NCBI GenBank assembly: GCA_032622095.1
Contig: CP136066.1
Span: 44,653,835-44,717,834 of the forward strand
Direction: 5' to 3'
DNA from: Siphonodentalium dalli
Taxonomy: Eukaryota > Mollusca > Scaphopoda > Gadilida > Siphonodentaliidae
DNA: 64,000 nucleotides
Below the pieces are notes generated by a model. That model was not told the DNA's origin, did not search any database, and worked only from the letters and a program-made list of their open reading frames with translations. Position numbers and translations under genes: made by a program. How positions within the stretch are numbered: the first letter of the stretch is position 1; each line of letters begins with the position of its first letter. Shown piece by piece: positions 44,380 to 58,103 of this stretch.

Positions 44380-47300
44380 TGTAACGCCCAAGCCCTGATC
44401 CCTTCGCACCTATAAGTCAGTATAGCGAACTCTATATGAGAGAATCACTCTAACTCGAGATGAGAAACGAGTAAGACGGAAGAGCTACATGGCAGGAATG
44501 GCGAGTGGTTGAGTGAAATAAAACAAACAACCAACGCAATAAGACAGGATCTGACACCAGCAGACATTTACTAAGCTGAGTCTACGAACAGCTATATACC
44601 TCCCCCATAGGAACTTACATTTATAATGAGAATGAAATAAAGTTGATTATTTAATTTGAAAATAGATGTTTGATTTATAACAAGAAATATATTTTTTAGA
44701 CATACAGTAAATAGAGATAAATTGTATTTTGATGATTTTAGATGAGAATACGAATAATGGATTTTGAGATGAAACATTTAAATAAATAACAAAGTGTTTT
44801 GGCAAAGTGTACCAATAAGACCAGAAAATAAGTGAAATAAATAAAGAAAAGTTTTAGAATTAAACCCTATAGATTAATAATTTTGATAAATAAATAGAAA
44901 GTTTCCCTAAGTACTCTAGTAGCTGAGGGGGTTTCGTATGCACTTTTATGTCCAGAGCAAAACTCTTCACGAATCCACTAATTGAAGGTACACGAACAAT
45001 ATTTGGTTGGTGACACATTTCCCATTGAGGGCGAAATGGGTCAAATGGCCACGCCCCTTTTTGCGCGAAGTACTACCATCCGCCGTGACTATATCTCCAG
45101 AACCGTTGGACATAGGGGGTCGTGTGACCACTCAAAATGTGCAGAATGGCCACATTATGGGGGGTCAGTAATACATTTTCATATCCAAAAGTCAATGGTT
45201 TTTAAGATAATTGCCAAAAACCAAAACAAATCCATTTTTAAGGGCCCAATTTTGGGGTTCAGCACTTTTATCTCAAAGCTGAGCCCCCAATTCAAATTTT
45301 ATTGATCTATATCCATCGGTGCCACATATAGGTATAATTTCTGTACCATTATTGGATGAGATTGACCTCCAAGGAGCTCATGACCCTGAAAATAAGGTTT
45401 TTGGATGGAATATATTGGTCGTAGAATGAAAAACAGACATTTTCCCCAATAACAAAGATGTTGAGGAAATCATCAATTATACGGTATTTGATCAGTAACC
45501 TAAAACTCCTACAAAAAGGTTACCTGGTGATATAATTTGAATGTAGTTCATCTTTTGTTATCTAGATTTCATGGCCTTTGATGTGAGATGGCTGCCAAAA
45601 TGGTTATAAATGGAATGACATATATCACATTAGCAATATACTTGTAAATGAGTTCAATGTGTTATTTTCTTTAAACTTATGGGAGAACAGGGTGTTTTTA
45701 TGGTATTCTAATGTTGAATTGAATTATACTCAGCCCACAAGTAGGGTTAGTAAATGTTGAGTTACTACAATTTGATCAGTCAGTATGATTCAGTAGTCGA
45801 GCAGGTTGTGTCTTTATCAGTCCCACATCAATTTTGATTGGCTGCATCACCATTTTGTATAAAGGTTCTACAATTTCCCTAACATGTACATTATTCTAGA
45901 ACAAATAATGGCTAGCCTGGAGTGAGTTAGAAGAAAAATACAAGCATCAGTTGATATGCAGATATAAATACATACAAATCTACCATTCTGCGTGTAGCCA
46001 TGCTATGCAATCCTCCCTCATGTTTCAACTTATCAAGGAAAAATGATCACATTACCAATGTCTAAGATAGTCAGATGTTTTTGTAGATTTTGTAGATTTG
46101 TGGATGTTGTAGATTTTGTAGATTTGTGGATGTTGTAATGCAATATAGATCTCCATTATAGTTGCACAAATTTATTTTTCATTTCGTCCCTTTAAATTGA
46201 CTTTTATTTTTTATGTATGTATATGTGCCACTCCAAAAATGTCAGTAAAAGTACTGTAAACCGTTTGGTTTGATGTTATAGGCACAGGAGATATATATAT
46301 ACTTTACATGTAAAATATTGTGAACCCTGCAGGTACGTTTATGTGTGTCGCCTTATGTGTGTGATGTACATGCAGTAACTACATGTATATTCTAGTGAAA
46401 TTTATGGTCTGCACTCTGCAGTATTTCAAAAACATGCTATGGCCATGCCTACATATACATATGTACACTGATTCAAATACAATGATTGTCAGGGTATAAT
46501 CTATGTTTGAGGAAAGTTACTATGTATTTTTCATTTGTGTTGCATTTGTCAATATTAATGGGTCCCAGGAGTCCAGATGTTACTAGTGCAGAGCCCATTT
46601 AATTTTCATGAAACTGGTGGACTTCATGTCTATACTCCTAAATAAACATGACTCCGAGTCTTATCAGACCAAGACGGTATTGTGTAGGTTTTACTAGAAT
46701 TATATTTAGAAAAGACTCAACCATTATTTTTCCACTGCCCTTATCACAATATATTCATTTGGCAGTATTCAGTAGTGGTGATGCTAATACATTTGGTATG
46801 ATATTCAGGTGGAGCAAAGCGATCTGAACGAATCGAGGATAAGCCACAATGTGTAGAAAACATTAAAAAACATGTATATTTGTGAAATATTTTAATAATG
46901 GGTGCTGGTTTTTACAAACTGGCCATAATTGAGATGACTATTCCTGTTGTTTACCAAACATCAGCGTACACAATAAAATTTTGAAGTATTTATGTTCTTG
47001 AATGTTGCATACAGACACTGACTTTTGCACAAATTGCTCGGGTTAGCCAAACAATGCAAAAATAACCAACTTTAGGTAAAATGATGGTACTTGACAGAAT
47101 TGCTTTGACCTACAAACATATCAATACAGCAGTACCCATCAGCATAATATAAAATTAGCAGGACGACTTAACCTGGGGTGGTATTGAAAATGAAAATATC
47201 TTTAAAATGGTAAGTTATGAGGGCTATTAGCTATTATGAAGAATTATGTTAGTGAAATTATAGACCCTCATCTTCTTCAACCTGCAAGTGATGCAACTAT

Positions 47301-50300
47301 CATGGCCAATCAAAACTAATGTGGGACTGACAAAGGCTCATTCTACTATTGATTGAATAGTGATCATTCCATCATTTCCTAAAACTTTTTGTGAGATGAG
47401 GTGTCCTTTTGTAAGAATTGATTACTTCGGAAATATATACTGGTATACATGTATATGGTCATCTCCCATCTGATTACAACATGTTTTTACTATGCCCAGG
47501 TGCAATACCCATTTTAGGATCGCAACACGTGGCTGCTGCATGAAGCAAACAGCTGGTTATTCCATTTAGTAAAAGTGTTTAGCATTTTTCATATCTTGGT
47601 CACTTAAATCAGATCAGCTGTTAAATGTTGATAACAAATTTTGAAAACCTGTTTTGTTCAATCTGTACATTTCTGTTGATTAGAGCACAATTGTTACCTG
47701 ATTTTTGGTCAAGCACACCAGTTTCCAAGGCATGTTCAGTCATGAAGAGCTCACGTTGTGTGTCGGGATCAACACATCCTCAGCAGCAATTTCCAGCTAA
47801 TCCCATTGTGTATGGTCAATTGTGCTCTTAAGTCGATCAGAGAATTCGGATAGTTCTTTAAAAAGTGTCATACATATGCTGTGGCCTTGGTGGTATTGTA
47901 TACTTGTGGTGCGTAACATGCTGAAATCGTTTTTTGGCAATTATCTTAAAAACCATTGACTTTTGGATATGAAAATGTATTACTGACCCCCCATAATGTG
48001 GATTTTCAGGGTCGAGAGCTCCTTGGAGGTCAATCCCATCCGATAATGGTACAGAAAATATACCTATATGTGGCACCAATGGATATAGATCAATAAAATT
48101 GTGTTTATATATGTCATTCCATTTATAACCATTTTGGCAGCCATCTCGCATCAAAGGCCATGAAATCTAGATAACAAAAGATGAACTACATTCAAATTAT
48201 ATCACCAGGTAACCTTTTTGTAGGAGTTTTAGGTTACTGATCAAATACCGTATAATTGATGATTTCCTCAACATCTTTGTTATTGGGGAAAATGTCTGTT
48301 TTTCATTGTACGACCAATATATTCCATCCAAAAACCTTATTTTCAGGGTCAAGAGCTCCTTGGAGGTCAATCTCATCCAATAATGGTACAGAAATTATAC
48401 CTATATGTGGCACCGATGGATATAGATCAATAAAATTTGAATTGGGGGCTCAGCTTTGAGATAAAAGTGCTGAACCCCAAAATTGGGCCCTTAAAAATGG
48501 ATTTTTGTTTGTTTTTGGCAATTATCTTAAAAACCATTGACTTTTGGATATGAAAATGTATTACTGACCCCCCATAATGTGGCCATTCTGCACATTTTGA
48601 GTGGTCACACGACCCCCTTTGACCAACGGTTCTGGAGATATAGTCACGGCGGATGGTAGTACTTCGCGCAAAAAGGGGCGTGGCCATTTGACCCATTTCG
48701 CCCTCAATGGGAAATGTGTCACCAACCAAATAATGTTCGTGTACCTTCAATTAGTGGATTCGTGAAGAGTTTTGCTCTGGACATAAAAGTGCATACGAAA
48801 CCCCCTCAGCTACTAGAGTAAAGTTAGTTAAATTATTAAAATACTGAACTGTAGTGATATAATATAGCACATGATTGAAAACATCGATTTTAAAGTGTGA
48901 TTAAACAGCTGCATGATTTTACTGGTGATAAATAGTTGCCAAATGTCCCCCACTGTTACAGTAGAATATTTACTTAAGAATTTAAATGACTACATGAATT
49001 TATGAAATAAATAAAGAAACAAGCCAAAGCTATTTAAGTGAGAAAATTCATTTAAATAAATAAGAAATATTTTAAAGTTGCGACAGTAAGTATAAAATTT
49101 AACATATTTACAAGTTGACCAATTGGATGACAAACAAATAGACAATGCAAGACAGGAAACACAAAACACACATTTAGACAAACACCGGTGCACCCATAAC
49201 AACTTAACTTCTGATATGTTATGAGGTATGAAAATATTTAGTACTTTAATGTTTTACTAAGTTTTTGCTATAGAAAAGCATAACCATGAATAGCTGGCTG
49301 TACTGTCAGCACAAAACAAAACTGATTGGAAATAACTTAATAAAGTTAAATGGCACAAAATACCAAGTTATTGAAATATGAAATTTAAGTCATAAAACTG
49401 ACTTAGAGTAATTGCAACAGTTTAAGGAATTGGACTGAAATTTACGAACAAATATAAAAATGTGAATTAATGAGATGAAGATGGAAATATGAAATTTAAC
49501 TTGCTTTATACCCTTAACTGATAATGGGAAAGCTTAAGTTAAAACACCGGGTACCTATTAGAGTAATTGCACTTTTACCTAACAGGCCCCTACCTATAAT
49601 GACACCGGGTAACCATAACTGTGCACAGTTTAACTGGCATAAACCCTACCTATAATGACACCGGGTTGAAACCCTACATGATGGAAGATGATTATAATGA
49701 CTTGAACATGATAATTAAATGACAGAGTCCTACCCTTTCAGACAAGCTGAGAACTTAACTTCATCAGAAGTCATGCCTTCACTTCTAATGGAGTGGAATA
49801 ATGCAACAAAATGAATTAAGTAATGATTATAAACCAGAATTGATTTACTAAAATCACTTTATTGAGTGTTAAATGAATAAATACTCTGATATTTATAGCA
49901 GAGCAACTGGCTGGCAATTAGTGAATATGCCAAGATATAAGTCCTGGCAGAAATTCAAATGAAAGCATGAAAATGTTTTACTTTGTCTAACTGAATTACT
50001 GTTAGATAAATAAAGTAAAACTACACTTACTATATAGTTATAAGAAATATTTAAAGGTTTCTGAAACCAGAAAATATTAGAATAAAACACTCAGGGAAAA
50101 TTACCTCACTGTATGAAATAGTTTAATTATATTTTCAAGGGAAAATTACATCCCTTGGGAAAGAACCATAATTAAAGTTACTAAACTGATCAAGAGAAAA
50201 TTACCTCTCTTGGAAAACTTATAAAACAGTTAAGGGAAAATTACCTCCCTTGGAAAAGCCCTAATGGAAAGATAATAAATAACTAGATACTTAGACCATA

Positions 50301-51460
50301 CTTCATTGTTGAAAATATCCCATCCCGGGGTAAAATAAAATATTTCGGATGGAAATTTCTACAAGTGCTTATATGTATTTTTTAAAAACAATTTACCCCA
50401 CATGCATCTCAACCAGAGCTTCCTTTAAGTAGGATTTCCCTGTGAGTGGTTCACTCAAGTGTGAATCCACTCAGATGAAATACATGTGGGTCTCCATTAA
50501 ATGGGAGAATACAACAAGTTCCTTTAAGTAGGAATCATGTTAGATAAATGTTTTAAATTACTTTAAATGTGAAATTTATACTTTAAGAATTTTCCATCAG
50601 ACCTCACGAATACTAGCTATAACTTTAAATAATAAGAAAGCAGAGAGGAGAAAAATTACAAAGATTGATAAATAAATCAAATTGAACTAAATAGAATCAG
50701 TAGACAGATTACTAAACTACACAAAACCTTTTAAGTGCTACTTGGGCCTACAATGAAACTTAGAAAAATACAAACTAAACATGAAAATAAAAAGAACTTA
50801 AAATACTAAATAAGACTATCCCATCCCAAAAGGTAAACTTACAGCGTATAGAATACACTTGTAAAGAATTTCCAAATTTTGAATTAAACTTTATGGCGCT
50901 CTATTTGACCTTAAGCCAGGGCTTATATACTATTTTGAACCGGCCAAACCGGCCAACCAATGATATTGCTTAAATCCGGTTTCACCGGCGAAAGCTCTGT
51001 CGGACACTGCCGAATCGGCCATCGACCATGTGCTGGCACCGCTCTTACCGCTAGACGGAGTTACTAAATTTCATTGCAAAGTTTTTTTAATTTGCAACTA
51101 ATACAGATTAATAAAATTGCAATGATGCAAGATATATGTGTGCAATAAAACAAATTTTATTTGTGCGCAAAACTTAATTTTACGCAAAGAGAAAATTCCC
51201 ATGATGCACTTGGCGACAGAATGGCTGCGCCCATGAAATGAAAACATTGACAGTTGAAAAGCGACAAACGCTATAAACTGTAAATACTATGAATTATATG
51301 TTGAGACTTTGAAATAATTAATCGGAATAAATACAAAGCATGATTGATGTGATTAATATTTATATGGATGAGTGTTTTGTGAGGTAATGAATTAAATAAT
51401 TTTTGCATCGAAATTTCCCATGTAAACAAATAGGAGTGAATAGAAAAGCCGATTATTACA
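44380..51460 (-). mobile_element. Ty3/gypsy 5' LTR, split by a foldback element
   Basis: Plus-strand ends are TGTAACGCCC (44380) and GATTATTACA (51460), i.e. TG...CA on the minus strand. Apart from the insertion at 44912-48820 it parallels 31236-34400. A TATATAAG box on the minus strand lies at 50922-50929. The LTRs differ by scattered substitutions and small indels, so the insertion is not recent. Part of this LTR (49159-51460) is repeated again at 53913-56214 by the tandem duplication. Confidence 0.85.
44912..48820. mobile_element. Foldback element, 3909 bp, with ~700-bp terminal inverted repeats
   Basis: It starts TACTCTAGTAGCTGAGGGGG and ends with the exact complement. The inverted arms stay closely similar for about 700 bp (to ~45630 and ~48105), and weaker inverted similarity continues inward (e.g. 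45790-45850 against 47290-47350). AAG flanks both sides (44909-44911 and 48821-48823). The uninterrupted 3' LTR shows the empty site 'ccctaagttag', so this is a genuine insertion with a 3-bp duplication. 47930-48080 is an extra partial copy of arm sequence. No transposase is seen; superfamily unassigned. Confidence 0.88.
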
Positions 51461-51627
51461 ACTTATTTACATACTAAATACAAAAAAATTGCTTCCGCTT
51501 CTCCCATATCGTTACGTTAGCCACACCCCTTTAGTCAATGTGGTCCTGAACAAATAGCTTTATACATCGAATGCTATTTTATTATTCCGATAAGTGCAAG
51601 CGGCTCTGGAAATCACCAGGGAATACC

Positions 51628-52196
51628 TTACTCATATTTGAATTCGCGCAGTACTATTTTTCGCGCACCAATGGGTGCGCGAATCTAAACTGTGCGAAAA
51701 ATAGTACGAATCTGAGTTTATACTTTATACCAAACCACATGGGAAATCAGCTATGTTATTGAATTGTATGTACATACATTACAGATGGTTGGACTGAATA
51801 TAGAGATATCGATATATGTCAACCCTGCTATTTGAAATACTCACAGCCACATGTTTATAGTCAGCGGCCAACGTGGTTGGTTACATATACTTCTTTAACG
51901 TTCACTTTGTTGATGTCCAAAACTATTTGAATATCAGAATGATTATTTTGAGCATCTAACCATCCATCTTGTCAACAAAATGTTGATGCAGTTCCAATTT
52001 AATCGATGTTAATTTTCGTCGGGGTGGTCTTTAATATACACGGGTACCTTCAGGAACAATTACAAATTGAAACAGTCAACAGATACAAGTCTTTTACGAA
52101 AATGTTTTGAATTCACGCAGCACGGTGCGCGAATTCAAAGTGCGCGAATTCAAAACTGAGCGAAAAATAGTACTGCGCGAATTTAAATAAGAGTAA
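51628..52196. mobile_element. MITE-like inverted-repeat element with gcgcgaattc motifs
   Basis: 'ttactcatatttgaattcgc' plus 'gcagtactatttttcgc' at the left is mirrored at the right end ('gcgaaaaatagtactgcgcg', 'aaataagagtaa'). Sub-terminal 'gtgcgcgaat' repeats occur on both sides. No coding capacity and no certain target duplication. An identical copy lies at 56382-56950 in unit 2. Confidence 0.65.
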
Positions 52197-52379
52197 TAGT
52201 ACAGGCGATATCTAGCCGAAAAATGGGCAACACAAATGACATTTAGTTTACTGGATAGCTGAATATGTACTGCATTAGACTATCAATATTTTAGGAAAAT
52301 CCAATTGTGACAAATTTGATAAATTTGTTTTTCCATGGCAACGATGGCTAATAATTGGGTATTTGGAAATTTGACATTA

Positions 52380-52860
52380 AATAGTGCGTATCGTGAATAA
52401 TTTAATAACTACCTAAAAGTTTACATTGGTTTATGGAAATACTTGTAATGGCCGGCATTTCCACATATCCATGGTGACCTTGAAATGTCAAGGTCACATA
52501 TAAAGGTCATTGTTAAAATTCAGGATTTTTATCATTTAGCAGTCACAGTTTCGACTGTCCTTGTTACGATTTATTACAAATAGCGATCACCAACACTATT
52601 TTATAAACTCCAGAATTCAGGTTCCATGGGAAGGTTCATTTGAATGGATACCGATATATGCATTAGAAACTATCAGTAGTGGCTGTAAGCTGATGGGGTG
52701 TGCAAATTTTGATAAAAGCATGAACATATTGGCACACATATAGAGTAGACCATGGGGGTTCAGTTCGAAGCGAGACCCAAATTGACAGACCGCTGGTTTG
52801 ACATTGAGGTCAAGGTCAGGGTCATCAAAATGAATTTTCACTGTTGGTTGCATGGAATGT
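52380..52860. other. Non-coding flank with 'tcaaggtca' phrases
   Basis: 'gaccttgaaatgtcaaggtc' at 52482 is a short palindrome, and 'gaggtcaaggtcagggtca' lies near 52807. This probably belongs to an old dispersed repeat. No gene. Confidence 0.35.
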
Positions 52861-53041
52861 GTATGCGGGAGCTAAAAGGCATGAATTGTGGATAGTTTTA
52901 ATTACTCCACACTGAGGAGACATACTAAGACTAATATTGTAATAATTTGGGGCTTTATATGAGAGAGGGAATAGTTTAGGCATATCATGTTATATATTTT
53001 ATTCAAAGATATTGCAACAATCATAATTATATCCAATATAA

Positions 53042-53349
53042 GTGGGGGAACAAAGTGGCTCAGTTGGTAAGGTGTGTGTTGCATTAGAGAAACAATAGCC
53101 ATTCCATTTAGTGATGGTAAAACTGATTTGAATCGATTAGCATGGATTTGTGATCCAAACACAGGGATGCATGTACACGTAATTAGGAAACTTTGTCAGT
53201 TGCTTTCCTGTGTTCAGTGATTAATTCTCAGTGAAATATATCCATATATCCTTTTCACAGCCTTTCCCCAATCTGTAAACCTGACATGATATGACATGAT
53301 ATAACCTGGCAGCTAAAACGAGCATAAACCCAATAAAACAAACAAACTA
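53042..53349 (+). repeat. tRNA-derived SINE, about 308 bp
   Basis: 'gtggctcagttggtaaggtg' is a good RNA polymerase III A box, and 'gatttgaatcgatta' about 50 bp on is a degraded B box. The body ends 'gcataaacccaataaaacaa' with 'acaaacta', the CAAA-type tail common in mollusc SINEs. The acceptor-stem pairing is lost, so it is not a tRNA gene. The copy in unit 2 is 57796-58103. Confidence 0.6.
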
Positions 53350-56300
53350 ATATCAGTTTCTTAAATTGGAATGATGAGTTAATGTGCCACTTAAAGTGAA
53401 TGGTGTTCGCTGGTGTTCCGATGATTATTGTGACACTATCAGATATGTTATTAGGATGAATAAAAGATCCAATGATCAGAATTGGAACCCACGTTTCACC
53501 AGCATGCGGCACTTATTAACGATGATACAACAATTTTAAATTATTGTCATCCCATTAATATTGCATTGTAATCAGTCAATAGAGTTCAGACCATATGCTT
53601 GTGGCATGATGTAGTTCTAGTCAAAATGTACACGTGTTTTGAAAATTCAGCGAAATATCAAAATCATATTCAACTCCTAACAGCATGTCTCAAGACTCTG
53701 TCATCAATGAACTGTTTGTGCTTTGTGAAAAAGAAATAAGATGTTTTCAGTCATGAGTGACAATAACGTATACTATTCACAGATAGTAAGCGTTGGGGCA
53801 AAATACCAAATTGAAGAAAGAAGGCATTAAAAGGGTACCCTCTATGTGATAGATAAATTACCATTTCTACTGATTTCATTGAGGGAGGTGATAATAGCCA
53901 GGTTCAGGCGAGACACAAAACACACATTTAGACAAACACCGGTGCACCCATAACAACTTAACTTCTGATATGTTATGAGGTATGAAAATATTTAGTACTT
54001 TAATGTTTTACTAAGTTTTTGCTATAGAAAAGCATAACCATGAATAGCTGGCTGTACTGTCAGCACAAAACAAAACTGATTGGAAATAACTTAATAAAGT
54101 TAAATGGCACAAAATACCAAGTTATTGAAATATGAAATTTAAGTCATAAAACTGACTTAGAGTAATTGCAACAGTTTAAGGAATTGGACTGAAATTTACG
54201 AACAAATATAAAAATGTGAATTAATGAGATGAAGATGGAAATATGAAATTTAACTTGCTTTATACCCTTAACTGATAATGGGAAAGCTTAAGTTAAAACA
54301 CCGGGTACCTATTAGAGTAATTGCACTTTTACCTAACAGGCCCCTACCTATAATGACACCGGGTAACCATAACTGTGCACAGTTTAACTGGCATAAACCC
54401 TACCTATAATGACACCGGGTTGAAACCCTACATGATGGAAGATGATTATAATGACTTGAACATGATAATTAAATGACAGAGTCCTACCCTTTCAGACAAG
54501 CTGAGAACTTAACTTCATCAGAAGTCATGCCTTCACTTCTAATGGAGTGGAATAATGCAACAAAATGAATTAAGTAATGATTATAAACCAGAATTGATTT
54601 ACTAAAATCACTTTATTGAGTGTTAAATGAATAAATACTCTGATATTTATAGCAGAGCAACTGGCTGGCAATTAGTGAATATGCCAAGATATAAGTCCTG
54701 GCAGAAATTCAAATGAAAGCATGAAAATGTTTTACTTTGTCTAACTGAATTACTGTTAGATAAATAAAGTAAAACTACACTTACTATATAGTTATAAGAA
54801 ATATTTAAAGGTTTCTGAAACCAGAAAATATTAGAATAAAACACTCAGGGAAAATTACCTCACTGTATGAAATAGTTTAATTATATTTTCAAGGGAAAAT
54901 TACATCCCTTGGGAAAGAACCATAATTAAAGTTACTAAACTGATCAAGAGAAAATTACCTCTCTTGGAAAACTTATAAAACAGTTAAGGGAAAATTACCT
55001 CCCTTGGAAAAGCCCTAATGGAAAGATAATAAATAACTAGATACTTAGACCATACTTCATTGTTGAAAATATCCCATCCCGGGGTAAAATAAAATATTTC
55101 GGATGGAAATTTCTACAAGTGCTTATATGTATTTTTTTAAAACAATTTACCCCACATGCATCTCAACCAGAGCTTCCTTTAAGTAGGATTTCCCTGTGAG
55201 TGGTTCACTCAAGTGTGAATCCACTCAGATGAAATACATGTGGGTCTCCATTAAATGGGAGAATACAACAAGTTCCTTTAAGTAGGAATCATGTTAGATA
55301 AATGTTTTAAATTACTTTAAATGTGAAATTTATACTTTAAGAATTTTCCATCAGACCTCACGAATACTAGCTATAACTTTAAATAATAAGAAAGCAGAGA
55401 GGAGAAAAATTACAAAGATTGATAAATAAATCAAATTGAACTAAATAGAATCAGTAGACAGATTACTAAACTACACAAAACCTTTTAAGTGCTACTTGGG
55501 CCTACAATGAAACTTAGAAAAATACAAACTAAACATGAAAATAAAAAGAACTTAAAATACTAAATAAGACTATCCCATCCCAAAAGGTAAACTTACAGCG
55601 TATAGAATACACTTGTAAAGAATTTCCAAATTTTGAATTAAACTTTATGGCGCTCTATTTGACCTTAAGCCAGGGCTTATATACTATTTTGAACCGGCCA
55701 AACCGGCCAACCAATGATATTGCTTAAATCCGGTTTCACCGGCGAAAGCTCTGTCGGACACTGCCGAATCGGCCATCGACCATGTGCTGGCACCGCTCTT
55801 ACCGCTAGACGGAGTTACTAAATTTCATTGCAAAGTTTTTTTAATTTGCAACTAATACAGATTAATAAAATTGCAATGATGCAAGATATATGTGTGCAAT
55901 AAAACAAATTTTATTTGTGCGCAAAACTTAATTTTACGCAAAGAGAAAATTCCCATGATGCACTTGGCGACAGAATGGCTGCGCCCATGAAATGAAAACA
56001 TTGACAGTTGAAAAGCGACAAACGCTATAAACTGTAAATACTATGAATTATATGTTGAGACTTTGAAATAATTAATCGGAATAAATACAAAGCATGATTG
56101 ATGTGATTAATATTTATATGGATGAGTGTTTTGTGAGGTAATGAATTAAATAATTTTTGCATCGAAATTTCCCATGTAAACAAATAGGAGTGAATAGAAA
56201 AGCCGATTATTACAACTTATTTACATACTAAATACAAAAAATTTGCTTCCGCTTCTCCCATATCGTTACGTTAGCCACACCCCTTTAGTCAATGTGGTCC

Positions 56301-56381
56301 TGAACAAATAGCTTTATACATCGAATGCTATTTTATTATTCCGATAAGTGCAAGCGGCTCTGGAAATCACCAGGGAATACC

Positions 56382-56950
56382 TTACTCATATTTGAATTCG
56401 CGCAGTACTATTTTTCGCGCACCAATGGGTGCGCGAATCTAAACTGTGCGAAAAATAGTACGAATCTGAGTTTATACTTTATACCAAACCACATGGGAAA
56501 TCAGCTATGTTATTGAATTGTATGTACATACATTACAGATGGTTGGACTGAATATAGAGATATCGATATATGTCAACCCTGCTATTTGAAATACTCACAG
56601 CCACATGTTTATAGTCAGCGGCCAACGTGGTTGGTTACATATACTTCTTTAACGTTCACTTTGTTGATGTCCAAAACTATTTGAATATCAGAATGATTAT
56701 TTTGAGCATCTAACCATCCATCTTGTCAACAAAATGTTGATGCAGTTCCAATTTAATCGATGTTAATTTTCGTCGGGGTGGTCTTTAATATACACGGGTA
56801 CCTTCAGGAACAATTACAAATTGAAACAGTCAACAGATACAAGTCTTTTACGAAAATGTTTTGAATTCACGCAGCACGGTGCGCGAATTCAAAGTGCGCG
56901 AATTCAAAACTGAGCGAAAAATAGTACTGCGCGAATTTAAATAAGAGTAA
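56382..56950. mobile_element. Second copy of the gcgcgaattc MITE-like element
   Basis: Duplicate of 51628-52196 produced by the 4754-bp tandem duplication, not an independent insertion. Confidence 0.6.
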
Positions 56951-57795
56951 TAGTACAGGCGATATCTAGCCGAAAAATGGGCAACACAAATGACATTTAG
57001 TTTACTGGATAGCTGAATATGTACTGCATTAGACTATCAATATTTTAGGAAAATCCAATTGTGACAAATTTGATAAATTTGTTTTTCCATGGCAACGATG
57101 GCTAATAATTGGGTATTTGGAAATTTGACATTAAATAGTGCGTATCGTGAATAATTTAATAACTACCTAAAAGTTTACATTGGTTTATGGAAAGACTTGT
57201 AATGGCCGGCATTTCCACATATCCATGGTGACCTTGAAATGTCAAGGTCACATATAAAGGTCATTGTTAAAATTCAGGATTTTTATCATTTAGCAGTCAC
57301 AGTTTCGACTGTCCTTGTTACGATTTATTACAAATAGCGATCACCAACACTATTTTATAAACTCCAGAATTCAGGTTCCATGGGAAGGTTCATTTGAATG
57401 GATACCGATATATGCATTAGAAACTATCAGTAGTGGCTGTAAGCTGATGGGGTGTGCAAATTTTGATAAAAGCATGAACATATTGGCACACATATAGAGT
57501 AGACCATGGGGGTTCAGTTCGAAGCGAGACCCAAATTGACAGACCGCTGGTTTGACATTGAGGTCAAGGTCAGGGTCATCAAAATGAATTTTCACTGTTG
57601 GTTGCATGGAATGTGTATGCGGGAGCTAAAAGGCATGAATTGTGGATAGTTTTAATTACTCCACACTGAGGAGACATACTAAGACTAATATTGTAATAAT
57701 TTGGGGCTTTATATGAGAGAGGGAATAGTTTAGGCATATCATGTTATATATTTTATTCAAAGATATTGCAACAATCATAATTATATCCAATATAA

Positions 57796-58103
57796 GTGGG
57801 GGAACAAAGTGGCTCAGTTGGTAAGGTGTGTGTTGCATTAGAGAAACAATAGCCATTCCATTTAGTGATGGTAAAACTGATTTGAATCGATTAGCATGGA
57901 TTTGTGATCCAAACACAGGGATGCATGTACACGTAATTAGGAAACTTTGTCAGTTGCTTTCCTGTGTTCAGTGATTAATTCTCAGTGAAATATATCCATA
58001 TATCCTTTTCACAGCCTTTCCCCAATCTGTAAACCTGACATGATATGACATGATATGACCTGGCAGCTAAAACGACCATAAACCCAATAAAACAAACAAA
58101 CTA
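57796..58103 (+). repeat. Second copy of the tRNA-derived SINE
   Basis: Duplicate of 53042-53349 through the tandem duplication; differs near the tail ('aacgaccata' against 'aacgagcata'). Confidence 0.55.

Larger units (their letters stand above)
49159..53912. repeat. Tandem segmental duplication, unit 1 (4754 bp)
   Basis: This unit comprises the outer 2302 bp of the gypsy 5' LTR and 2452 bp of flanking DNA. Every landmark recurs exactly 4754 bp later. Only a handful of differences are visible (for example 'gaaatacttg' against 'gaaagacttg', and 'ataacctggc' against 'atgacctggc'). No gene lies in it; identical small frames in both units are non-coding. Confidence 0.95.

Noticed and set aside
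44982..48750. Two nearly identical 107-residue frames in opposite orientation
   Set aside because: They are the same sequence in the two inverted arms of the foldback element; no domain, and similarity is explained by the inverted repeat.
53057..53140. tRNA gene
   Set aside because: A-box is good, but B-box is degraded and no acceptor or anticodon stem pairs; the CAAA tail indicates a SINE.
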